The notes below the pieces were generated by a model. The model saw only the letters and a list, made by a program, of their open reading frames with translations, was not told the DNA's origin and did not search any database. Shown here in pieces: positions 25,494 to 31,712 of a stretch of DNA of 31,712 nucleotides. The stretch's first letter is position 1. Each line of letters starts with the position of its first letter. The DNA lies in assembly GCA_902513935.1 (NCBI GenBank), contig CABXOR010000017.1:1-31712 (forward strand), in the 5' to 3' direction. The position numbers were made by a program, and so were the translations under genes. Source of the DNA: an uncultured SAR324 cluster bacterium. GTDB taxonomy: Bacteria > SAR324 > NAC60-12.

Positions 25494-26318
25494 ATGTATC
25501 CATATATTTTTTCTCTTGAAATTCCATGGTTTAACATTACCCTTGAACCTAGATTTTACGGATTGTTTTATGCAGTTGCGGTTTTAATCGGTTCACAAAT
25601 TGTAATTGCTGAAATTGCAAGGCGGCGAATTAAGCTTGACGAGGATGAAGCAATGAACATGACAATGCTCATTTTTTTAGCAGGCTTAATTGGTGGACGA
25701 AGTTATGAAGTAATCTTTGAGTGGTCAAACTACTATAGATTCCAACAATTCTGGAAAGTCTTTGCAATTTGGGAAGGTGGATTGGCGATTCATGGGGGGA
25801 TTCTCGGTGGAATAGTTTCACTCTATTTTTACTGTCGAATCAAAAATATTTCATTAGCCGCCATTCTGGACATAGGTGCATTATGCATGATTCTTGGTCA
25901 AGCTCTTGGTCGATGGGGTAACTTCACTAATGGAGAAACTGCAGGGCCAGTCACTGAATTTTGGACTGGAATAGTATTTCCCGTAGGAACAGCCGTAGAC
26001 CGTTATGCTCATGGTGCACCAGTACATCCGACAATGATATATGAATCACTAGGCAACTTTCTAATTCTAGCTCTACTCTGGAAACTCCGGCTCCGAAATT
26101 TTCGTCCAGGGATGCTTGGTGCACTTTATTTACTCTCTTACTCCGCTTTACGTTCCTTATTGACACCTCTACGTATGGATAATCAATATTTTGTCGTTGC
26201 TGAGACTAAAATTCTTGCAGCTTATGCTATCAGTGTTTTACTGGTCGGTGCGGGACTGTTTTGGATATATCAGCAAAAACTTTGGCTTCCGGATGAAGAA
26301 CTGAGTGAAAAATCATGA
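25494..26318 (+). CDS. lgt: Prolipoprotein diacylglyceryl transferase
   Basis: Lgt is an integral inner-membrane enzyme that moves diacylglyceryl from phosphatidylglycerol to the lipobox Cys of prolipoproteins. The protein is 274 aa with about seven hydrophobic helices. The Lgt signature is visible: GGLAIHGGILGG, and GQALGRWGNFTNGETAG with Arg140 and Asn143, followed by HPTMIYES and a C-terminal LRSLLTPLRMDNQY (family: RF.iEF.R..). It overlaps cobD by ATGA (26315-26318), which usually means translational coupling. No functional link to cobalamin synthesis is known, so the overlap may only reflect genome compaction. Confidence 0.95.
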   Translation: MYPYIFSLEIPWFNITLEPRFYGLFYAVAVLIGSQIVIAEIARRRIKLDEDEAMNMTMLIFLAGLIGGRSYEVIFEWSNYYRFQQFWKVFAIWEGGLAIHGGILGGIVSLYFYCRIKNISLAAILDIGALCMILGQALGRWGNFTNGETAGPVTEFWTGIVFPVGTAVDRYAHGAPVHPTMIYESLGNFLILALLWKLRLRNFRPGMLGALYLLSYSALRSLLTPLRMDNQYFVVAETKILAAYAISVLLVGAGLFWIYQQKLWLPDEELSEKS

Positions 26319-27316
26319 ATGTTGATTTAGTGGAATTATTGACTCATCCTTCCGTTATGCTTGCCTCGATCATCGGACTTGATTTGCTTTTTGGAGATCC
26401 GGTTTATAGCTGGCATCCTGTACGACTGATCGGTAATTTGATATCAGGGTTTGAAACCAAACTTCGTTCAATCGGTCTGGATGGAAAACTTGGCGGAATT
26501 ATTTTGGTGCTGCTTTTACTGTTTTGTGCATTTGTAGTCTGCACAGGCATTTCGCATTTATTAACAAGATTACACTGGAGCTTAAGTTGGCTCTGGTCCG
26601 TTTATCTTGGGTGGAGTTTTCTGGCTTTGCGAGATTTGCTGGTTCATGCAAAACATGTTGCTGAAGCCATGGAAACAGAAAATCTTTCTGAAGCAAAACG
26701 GCAAGTTGGAATGCTCGTTGGCAGGGACACAAAACTGATGGATTTACCGGCTTGCGGACGTGCCACTGTAGAAAGTGTCAGCGAGAATTTGAATGACGGT
26801 GTGATGGCACCTTTACTCTGTTTTTGTTTTTTTGGAATACCGGGAATGTTGTTATATAAAGTTGTCAGTACACTGGATTCAATGGTTGGTTATCAAAATA
26901 AGCGCTATCAAGATTTTGGCTGGTGCAGTGCAAAATTTGATGATCTTTTGAGCTGGATTCCTGCAAGGATCAGTTGGCTTTTCTTGTCTGGAACTGCAGC
27001 ATTGTTCCCGGAATTTTCCGGCAGTAATGCTTTTAAAGTTGGTTGGAAGGATCATGCAAAACTTCCCAGCTCTAATGCCGGCTGGTGTGAGGCCACTGCA
27101 GCAGGAGCTTTGAAAATTAGACTTTGCGGTCCAATCTGGCGTGAAGGTAAACTAGCCCACAATTATTGGCTTGGCAGCCAGAGAGACAGAGAAGGCGCAA
27201 CTGCATGGGACATTCAACTTGCTAGTAGACTGGCTTTGGCAACCACTTTAATTGTTTCCGGAATCCTGGTCTACTTGTTATGGTTGAGCGAATTCAAACC
27301 ATTTTTCAGCCCATGA
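26315..27316 (+). CDS. cobD: Adenosylcobinamide-phosphate synthase (CobD/CbiB)
   Basis: This integral membrane protein (333 aa) joins the aminopropanol linker to adenosylcobyric acid in late cobalamin synthesis. The diagnostic N-terminal block IIGLDLLFGDPVYSWHPVRLIG is present, as are GRDTKLMD, VESVSENLNDGVMAPLL (the conserved E-N-DG---P motif) and KVVSTLDSMVGYQNKRYQDFGWCSAKFDDLLSWIPAR. Several hydrophobic helices are spread along the chain. It starts inside the lgt stop (ATGA) and ends inside the cobU start (ATGA), forming a tightly coupled trio. No cobalamin riboswitch can fit in these overlaps. Confidence 0.93.
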   Translation: MNVDLVELLTHPSVMLASIIGLDLLFGDPVYSWHPVRLIGNLISGFETKLRSIGLDGKLGGIILVLLLLFCAFVVCTGISHLLTRLHWSLSWLWSVYLGWSFLALRDLLVHAKHVAEAMETENLSEAKRQVGMLVGRDTKLMDLPACGRATVESVSENLNDGVMAPLLCFCFFGIPGMLLYKVVSTLDSMVGYQNKRYQDFGWCSAKFDDLLSWIPARISWLFLSGTAALFPEFSGSNAFKVGWKDHAKLPSSNAGWCEATAAGALKIRLCGPIWREGKLAHNYWLGSQRDREGATAWDIQLASRLALATTLIVSGILVYLLWLSEFKPFFSP

Positions 27317-27810
27317 AAATCTTGTTCACAGGCGGTGTAAAAAGTGGAAAGTCCCGTCATGCAGAAAAACGTGTTCTGGAAATGTCCAGAGATAAAAAAC
27401 CAGTTTATCTGGCAACAACAGAATTGCTTGATCCTGAAATGGAGGAACGTATTTCGGAGCATCGACGCCGGCGGGGGGCAAAGTTCCACACTCTTGAAGA
27501 GCCACTGCATTTAGCAGATACATTACTAAGTACAGAAGTTCCTGTGCTTGTTGAATGTTTGACGATGTGGCTCAACAATGCCATGCATTACCAACTCTCA
27601 GAAAAAAAAATATTTGCCGAAATTGAAAACTTGCTGCTGCTCGAATGTGATGTAATATTTGTGCTGAATGAAGTTGGAATGGGGATTATTCCAGATAATT
27701 CATTAGCCAGAGAATTTGCAGATTTGTCCGGACGGATTGCACAGCAGCTTGGTGAGGCCTGTGATGAGGTAAACTTGTGTGTAGCAGGAATCTTATTAAA
27801 GATAAAATAA
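27313..27810 (+). CDS. cobU: Adenosylcobinamide kinase / guanylyltransferase (CobU/CobP)
   Basis: This bifunctional enzyme phosphorylates adenosylcobinamide and then attaches GMP, activating the nucleotide loop of B12 (165 aa). The P-loop GGVKSGKS is at 7-14. His50 in ERISEHRRRRG is at the position of the guanylylated His in Salmonella CobU. LVECLTMWLNN and FVLNEVGMGIIPDNSLAREFADLSGRIAQQL are typical later motifs. The start at 27313 was chosen because it forms an ATGA overlap with cobD and gives the normal MKILFTGG opening; an earlier ATG at 27280 adds 11 residues inside cobD. Confidence 0.92.
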   Translation: MKILFTGGVKSGKSRHAEKRVLEMSRDKKPVYLATTELLDPEMEERISEHRRRRGAKFHTLEEPLHLADTLLSTEVPVLVECLTMWLNNAMHYQLSEKKIFAEIENLLLLECDVIFVLNEVGMGIIPDNSLAREFADLSGRIAQQLGEACDEVNLCVAGILLKIK

Positions 27811-27823
27811 ATGAGAAAACTTA

Positions 27824-28930
27824 ATGAAGACTCTTCATGTAAATTTGCCTGGACGAGAATACAAGATTGATATTGGTCTAAATGTTCTTGATCAGTTACT
27901 ACCGGAAGCAGTGTTGAGGAACTCAACAGATCATGTGGTCGTGGTTACGAACACAACTCTGCATGACTTATATCCGGATCGGGTTTCTCAGGTATTACAA
28001 AATTCCGGAGTACGAGTCAGTACGTGTGTTTTAGAAGATGGTGAGGAGTATAAAAATCTTGAAACACTGTCACTGATTTTTGATTTGTTAATGAAGTTCA
28101 GTGCAAATCGAAAAACTTTACTGGTTGCTTTTGGAGGAGGAGTAATTGGTGACATGGCTGGATTTGCAGCTGCAACTTTTATGCGCGGGATTCCGTTCAT
28201 TCAAGTTCCCACAACATTGCTGGCAGACGTGGACAGCAGCGTTGGCGGGAAAACCGCTGTTAATCATCCATCAGCTAAAAACACAATTGGATCATTTAAA
28301 CAACCTGAGTACGTTTGCATAGAACTGTCTTTTTTGAAAACATTGCCCTCCCGTGAATTGAAGGCAGGTTTTATAGAACTGCTCAAGCATGGATTAATTC
28401 ATGACGTAAATTTGTTTGAATTTATTCAGGGACAGAGTCTGGAACCGCTGGATTTTGAATTTTTGGAGGAGGCAATTTTCAGGTCATGTGGAATTAAAGG
28501 CCGGGTGGTTGAACAAGATGAAACAGAAACGGGGTTGCGTGCAATACTCAATTTTGGACACACTTTAGGACATTTGATTGAAACACATACTGGTTATGGT
28601 ACATACCTGCATGGAGAAGCGGTTGGTGCAGGTATGTGTTTTGCTGCATTTGTTTCATGGCATTGTAATGAGCTTTCTGAAAAAAACTGGGAGCGCATCT
28701 GCAATTATTTACGGAATATGTTGGCTCCGGTTGTTCTCCACAATCTGGATAAGGATGCCTTTCGTGATTTGATTTTGCATGATAAAAAAGCACAAAAGCA
28801 GGCGGTAAATTTTATTATGCTAAAAAATTTGGGTGAAAGTTTTATTCAGCCTGAAATGCCGGTGGAAAAGTTGTGGGATGAGTTCAAGAAATTCACAGCA
28901 CTGCATCCAGAATTTGTGGAATTGAGATGA
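27824..28930 (+). CDS. aroB: 3-Dehydroquinate synthase
   Basis: AroB is the second enzyme of the shikimate pathway; it cyclises DAHP to 3-dehydroquinate using NAD and zinc (368 aa). The NAD-binding GGGVIGD is at 104-110, followed by PTTLLADVDSSVGGKTAVNHP. Zinc ligands are seen as Glu185 (AGFIELLKHG), His246 (NFGHTLGH) and His263 (LHGEAVGAG). The gene looks complete and lies 13 bp after cobU, so the lgt-cobD-cobU unit may extend through it. It converges with algH, the stops being 7 bp apart, without a visible terminator. Confidence 0.96.
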   Translation: MKTLHVNLPGREYKIDIGLNVLDQLLPEAVLRNSTDHVVVVTNTTLHDLYPDRVSQVLQNSGVRVSTCVLEDGEEYKNLETLSLIFDLLMKFSANRKTLLVAFGGGVIGDMAGFAAATFMRGIPFIQVPTTLLADVDSSVGGKTAVNHPSAKNTIGSFKQPEYVCIELSFLKTLPSRELKAGFIELLKHGLIHDVNLFEFIQGQSLEPLDFEFLEEAIFRSCGIKGRVVEQDETETGLRAILNFGHTLGHLIETHTGYGTYLHGEAVGAGMCFAAFVSWHCNELSEKNWERICNYLRNMLAPVVLHNLDKDAFRDLILHDKKAQKQAVNFIMLKNLGESFIQPEMPVEKLWDEFKKFTALHPEFVELR

Positions 28931-28937
28931 ATAATAT

Positions 28938-29489
28938 TCAGACCATACCGGTTTGTGAGAAAGTTGTGGTTAGTTGGTCAAACCCAAGATTATCCATTGT
29001 TCTTTCCCAGCGTATTTCATAATCCAAATCCAGCAGCAAAAGTTCATCCAGTGGCCCAAGCCACCAGGATTCCTCCTGGATTTCCCGATCAAGTTGTCCT
29101 GCACCCCATCCGGCATAGCCGCTGCCAAAGTGATAAGATCGTACATCTTGCCCATTAGCAAGTGAATACAGAATATCTTGTGCAGAACTTAAGTTGATTT
29201 TTGGTGAAAGAATGGTCGTTTCTTCTACTGAAAAATCGGAACTGTGAACAGCCCAAAAAGATTCTGGTTGAACTGGACCTCCGAGCAGCAAAGGAGTATC
29301 TGCAGCAACATTCTCCTTCATTTCGTCTGAGAGGATCTCTTTAACGAAAGTTGTTGTTGGATGATTCATGACGAGTCCGAATGCACCTTCTTCGTCATAT
29401 CTGCACAAAAGAATAACAGATTTGTTAAAATATGTATCTTTTAGTGCCGGCATGGCAACCAGAATGCCTGGGACTTCACTGAACTGCAT
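28938..29489 (-). CDS. algH: AlgH/YqgE (UPF0301) family protein
   Basis: This is a 183-residue cytoplasmic protein of the AlgH/YqgE family, whose biochemical function is unsettled. AlgH was linked to alginate regulation in Pseudomonas. Family marks: GILVAMPALKDTYFNKSVILLC at the start, FGLVMNHPT, LLLGGPVQPESFWAVHS, and the GYAGWGAGQLDREIQEESWW block. The length is normal. No Shine-Dalgarno is present: the leader is an A/T-rich caataaactat. It is divergent from the DUF721-like gene with only 32 bp between start codons, so the promoters of one or both must lie inside the other gene. Confidence 0.92.
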   Translation of the reverse strand: MQFSEVPGILVAMPALKDTYFNKSVILLCRYDEEGAFGLVMNHPTTTFVKEILSDEMKENVAADTPLLLGGPVQPESFWAVHSSDFSVEETTILSPKINLSSAQDILYSLANGQDVRSYHFGSGYAGWGAGQLDREIQEESWWLGPLDELLLLDLDYEIRWERTMDNLGFDQLTTTFSQTGMV

Positions 29490-29521
29490 ATAGTTTATTG
29501 TTTGATTAAAATTAAATAATT

Positions 29522-30583
29522 ATGCCTAGTCTACCTCAACAGAATAAAGATCACAATTTGGTAACACAATTTCTCCGTTCAATTCGTTATAAAAGCTCAT
29601 CCGGACAAAAACCATACGGAAATGCTTTGTCTATATTGCGCGCAATTTTTGAAGCATCAGGTCAACAGCATTTGCTTTATTTAGTCAAACTACGCAAACT
29701 CTGGTTTGCTGAGATAGACAGTTTTATGGCCAGGAACTCTTATCCACGAAATATTTCTGTACTTCGCCAATTCACAGTCAATGATGATTTTTGTCAAGAA
29801 TTGGCCAAAACAAGTGTTTCTACTCATTTTTTGCAGGCAGTAGAAAAGTTAAACGGAGAAAGCTTCAAACGTTCAGAACAATTAAATGGTCAGTTGCAAA
29901 AAAAGCTGAAACGTTTGTTGTCTCCAGAAGAATCAGAATTATTGAAACATAAAGTCAGCTTTAAACATCTGCAAACAATTTTGCACTTAACCGTGTATGA
30001 CGGAAGCATCGCTCAGGCTCTCCGATTTGAAACTGAGGCTTATCTTCGCATCTTTCATCGATTGTTGCCAGAATTAAAATTAGATAGTATAAATTGCCAT
30101 GTTGGAGATTTGGGGCAGGCACAATATGATCAGCGTCAGGTTGCGTTGCTGGCAAAAGACTGGAATCAAGTCACGCCACCGGAGGTGCATGAACGCTGTA
30201 TGCCGGCCTTCCTACATCGTGTTTCACGGGGGCATGCAGTGTTGGTGATCTATGTCTCAACTGAGGAAGGTTTGGAATTTTTGAAACGCACTCCTGGATC
30301 TGATTGGCTGGTCCAGCATTTACACAAAAAACGGGCAGAGTTGCAGGAAGTTTTACATAGAATCGCATTTGTACCAAAACCTGAACTGGATTTGGAGCAA
30401 ATTCGTTTGCGCTCTGTTGTACTGGGAGAAATTGATTCGGAAAAACTTTCTTCTGTTACAGAAATAACAAGCAGGAAGTCGACTGCCAGTACCTCAAAAA
30501 CGACTCTTTCGGCAAAAGAACAGTTTGCTAAAATTAGAATGCATTTAAATGAAGGCACCAGTGATGAAGTTAATTCTGCCTAA
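29522..30583 (+). CDS. DUF721/DciA-like protein with interrupted domain
   Basis: This 353-residue protein was recognised by pattern only. Residues about 36-79 (SILRAIFEASGQQHLLYL, then Trp61 and ARNSYPRNI) resemble the first half of the DUF721 domain, the core of DciA, the replicative helicase loader of most bacteria. Residues about 150-196 (LHLTVYDGSIAQALRFETEA, then a helix and LDSINCHVGD) resemble its second half. In ordinary DciA proteins the halves are adjacent; here about 70 residues lie between, and they contain a weaker look-alike (FTVNDDFCQELAK). A further similar strand-helix unit follows at about 229-284 (VLVIYVSTEEGLEFLKR). The tail is Ser/Thr/Lys-rich and probably disordered. Typical DciA proteins are often under 200 aa. 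Assignment as helicase loader is inference. Confidence 0.65.
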   Translation: MPSLPQQNKDHNLVTQFLRSIRYKSSSGQKPYGNALSILRAIFEASGQQHLLYLVKLRKLWFAEIDSFMARNSYPRNISVLRQFTVNDDFCQELAKTSVSTHFLQAVEKLNGESFKRSEQLNGQLQKKLKRLLSPEESELLKHKVSFKHLQTILHLTVYDGSIAQALRFETEAYLRIFHRLLPELKLDSINCHVGDLGQAQYDQRQVALLAKDWNQVTPPEVHERCMPAFLHRVSRGHAVLVIYVSTEEGLEFLKRTPGSDWLVQHLHKKRAELQEVLHRIAFVPKPELDLEQIRLRSVVLGEIDSEKLSSVTEITSRKSTASTSKTTLSAKEQFAKIRMHLNEGTSDEVNSA

Positions 30584-31476
30584 AGAGACTCAAAAAGGGT
30601 ACAGTAACTTTTGTAGCGTTGTTCCGTAATTTTTTTAGTGGCAACTGCATCTTTAATTAAACATTGTGGCTCGTGAATGTGCGTACAGCCTTTGAATTTA
30701 CAATGCCCCAAATATGGAATAAATTCTACAAAATGAGAATCCAGCTCATTCGGTGTCACCAGTGGTTCCAGTTCACGGATTCCAGGAGTATCCACTATGA
30801 AGCCTCCTATAGGAATTCGAAACATTTCTGCCATTCTGGTAGTGTGACGGCCTTTACCAGATTTGTTGCTTATACGACCGATGCGGATTTCCCAGTCAGG
30901 AAAAAGAGCCTTTATGAGCGATGATTTTCCTACTCCAGAATGTCCAGAAAGGACAGTTATGCGATTTTTCAGTAAATCCTGCAGCGACTCGAGACCTCTG
31001 GATTCCGGAATACTTGTGACTAAAATGGTATAGCCGAGGGAAGAATAGAGGTTTTCAATCGGAGATATTTCATCTGAAGTTACCAAATCAGCCTTGCTCA
31101 GGATGAGCACAGGCTCGAGTCCGCCACATGAAGCAGCCACTAACAAACGGTCTATCAATCCTCCTCGGAACGTTGGGGTACGCAACGAGGCAACCATCAG
31201 AAGTGTATCTGCATTGCTGACTAAAACCTGTTCCGGATAACCGACACTCGGGCGACGCGAAAGTTTGGTTCGTCTTGGAAATATCTGGAGGATCCACCCC
31301 GCATCTTCCGCTGCTGTTAGATCGACTTCGACCTCATCTCCAACAGCAATTTTATTTATGTAGGAGCTTTCTTCGAACAAGTTTCCACGGATGCGACATA
31401 GGCGGGGCTCTATTTCTCCAACATCCACATAGTAAAAACTTTTGGTGTGCCTGACGATGGTTCCTGTTTGCGTCAA
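30580..31476 (-). CDS. rsgA: Ribosome small-subunit biogenesis GTPase RsgA (YjeQ)
   Basis: RsgA is a circularly permuted GTPase that checks late 30S subunit maturation. Order of parts in this 298-residue frame: an OB-fold (1-about 75), then G4 SKAD (127-130), G5, the P-loop GHSGVGKS (178-185) with the switch segment GKGRHTTRM, G3 DTPG (229-232), and a zinc finger with Cys259, Cys264, His266 and Cys272. All key residues are present. The start codon is TTG with GGAG a few bases upstream; no better start lies before it. Its stop codon overlaps that of the convergent DUF721-like gene (30580-30583). The regulator fragment ends 22 bp upstream on the same strand. Confidence 0.95.
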   Translation of the reverse strand: MTQTGTIVRHTKSFYYVDVGEIEPRLCRIRGNLFEESSYINKIAVGDEVEVDLTAAEDAGWILQIFPRRTKLSRRPSVGYPEQVLVSNADTLLMVASLRTPTFRGGLIDRLLVAASCGGLEPVLILSKADLVTSDEISPIENLYSSLGYTILVTSIPESRGLESLQDLLKNRITVLSGHSGVGKSSLIKALFPDWEIRIGRISNKSGKGRHTTRMAEMFRIPIGGFIVDTPGIRELEPLVTPNELDSHFVEFIPYLGHCKFKGCTHIHEPQCLIKDAVATKKITEQRYKSYCTLFESL

Positions 31477-31498
31477 CTCTCTCCAGCAAGCGTGTGGG

Positions 31499-31712
31499 TC
31501 ATTCTTCCTTTTCGAGCTCGAAATCTATTCCTTCTGCTCGATATTCGTTTAGTTTATTTCGCAGAGTCCGAATACTGATACCTAAAGTTTTTGCAGCATG
31601 AGTACGGTTACCTTTTGTCTCATGGAGAGTCTTGAAAATAAAACGCTTTTCTGCTTCCCTCATTGACATTCCTACTTCTATTCCCATACCATTATCTGGT
31701 GAGTTTTGTGGC
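31499..31712 (-). CDS. Fis-type HTH end of a sigma-54-dependent regulator, FlbD/FlrC-like (5' cut by window edge)
   Basis: The reading frame is open to the right edge of the window, so the ATG at 31687 is probably internal and only the C-terminal ~70 residues are seen. VGMSMREAEKRFIFKTL is the usual lead-in helix, and GNRTHAAKTLGISIRTLRNK is the Fis-family helix-turn-helix, which binds enhancer sites for sigma-54 promoters. The GNRTHAA--LGISIRTLRNKLNEY wording is very like Caulobacter FlbD and other flagellar activators. A flagellar role is therefore likely but rests on this fragment only; a generic NtrC-type response regulator is the alternative. An independent small Fis protein is less likely because the frame stays open. 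Confidence 0.75.
   Translation of the reverse strand, partial: PQNSPDNGMGIEVGMSMREAEKRFIFKTLHETKGNRTHAAKTLGISIRTLRNKLNEYRAEGIDFELEKEE

Noticed and set aside
26200..27400. Cobalamin riboswitch for cobD/cobU
   Set aside because: The genes overlap their neighbours, and no B12-box-like structure is visible upstream.
1..31712. Frequent CCGGAA/TCCGGA words as a possible signal sequence
   Set aside because: Most fall in frame as Pro-Glu or Ser-Gly codon pairs; codon preference explains them without a special function, although I could not count them formally.

Overview
The window is AT-rich (about 40% GC by eye) chromosomal DNA from a Gram-negative bacterium. An outer membrane is implied by a LolA lipoprotein carrier, an LptF/LptG-family LPS-export permease, Lgt, AlgH/YqgE and a candidate lipoprotein. 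Protein styles (4-hydroxybenzoyl-CoA reductase type subunits, a FlbD/FlrC-like sigma-54 activator end, a 'GHLERFNP' sugar dehydrogenase) suggest a proteobacterium of deltaproteobacterial or SAR324-like affinity. That placement is inference. I saw no rRNA, tRNA, CRISPR array, IS element or prophage. Gene density is very high, and many start codons lack a clear Shine-Dalgarno sequence.

Layout: (1) 1-1496, + strand: the end of a molybdenum hydroxylase large subunit and its FAD/4Fe-4S subunit, both of 4-hydroxybenzoyl-CoA reductase type. (2) 1503-2451, - strand: ihfA-like gene followed by a phosphoglycolate-phosphatase-like HAD gene. (3) 2452-2819: 368-bp gene-free AT-rich region. (4) 2820-5226, +: small membrane-anchored protein and acetoacetyl-CoA synthetase. 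(5) 5255-6688, -: unrecognised acidic-linker protein whose C-terminus resembles DnaD. (6) 6960-8897, +: YbiT-type ABC-F ATPase. (7) 9090-13443, +: exported TPR-CHAT caspase-like protease followed 4 nt later by a type-2 asparaginase/isoaspartyl peptidase; a lipoprotein gene converges on them (13459-14001). (8) 14273-19762, +: secA and valS. (9) 19816-22547, +: Gfo/Idh/MocA dehydrogenase, LptF/G permease and lolA, an envelope-biogenesis run. (10) 22665-27810, +: an amino-acid permease fused to a PTS EIIA-like and a TrkA-C-like domain, rph, then lgt-cobD-cobU chained by two ATGA overlaps. (11) 27824-28930 aroB (+), convergent with algH (-). (12) 29522-30583, +: a DUF721/DciA-like protein with its domain split by an insertion. 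(13) 30580-31712, -: rsgA preceded by the C-terminus of a Fis-type regulator cut by the window edge.

Most genes are housekeeping: translation (ValS, RsgA, ABC-F, Rph), secretion and envelope (SecA, Lgt, LolA, LptF/G), cofactors and aromatics (CobD, CobU, AroB). The least ordinary parts are the secreted CHAT protease, which has a perfect EF-hand-type loop between its catalytic His and Cys and is paired with an isoaspartyl peptidase; the DciA-like protein with an interrupted, perhaps repeated domain; the DnaD-like acidic protein; and the transporter-EIIA-TrkA-C fusion.
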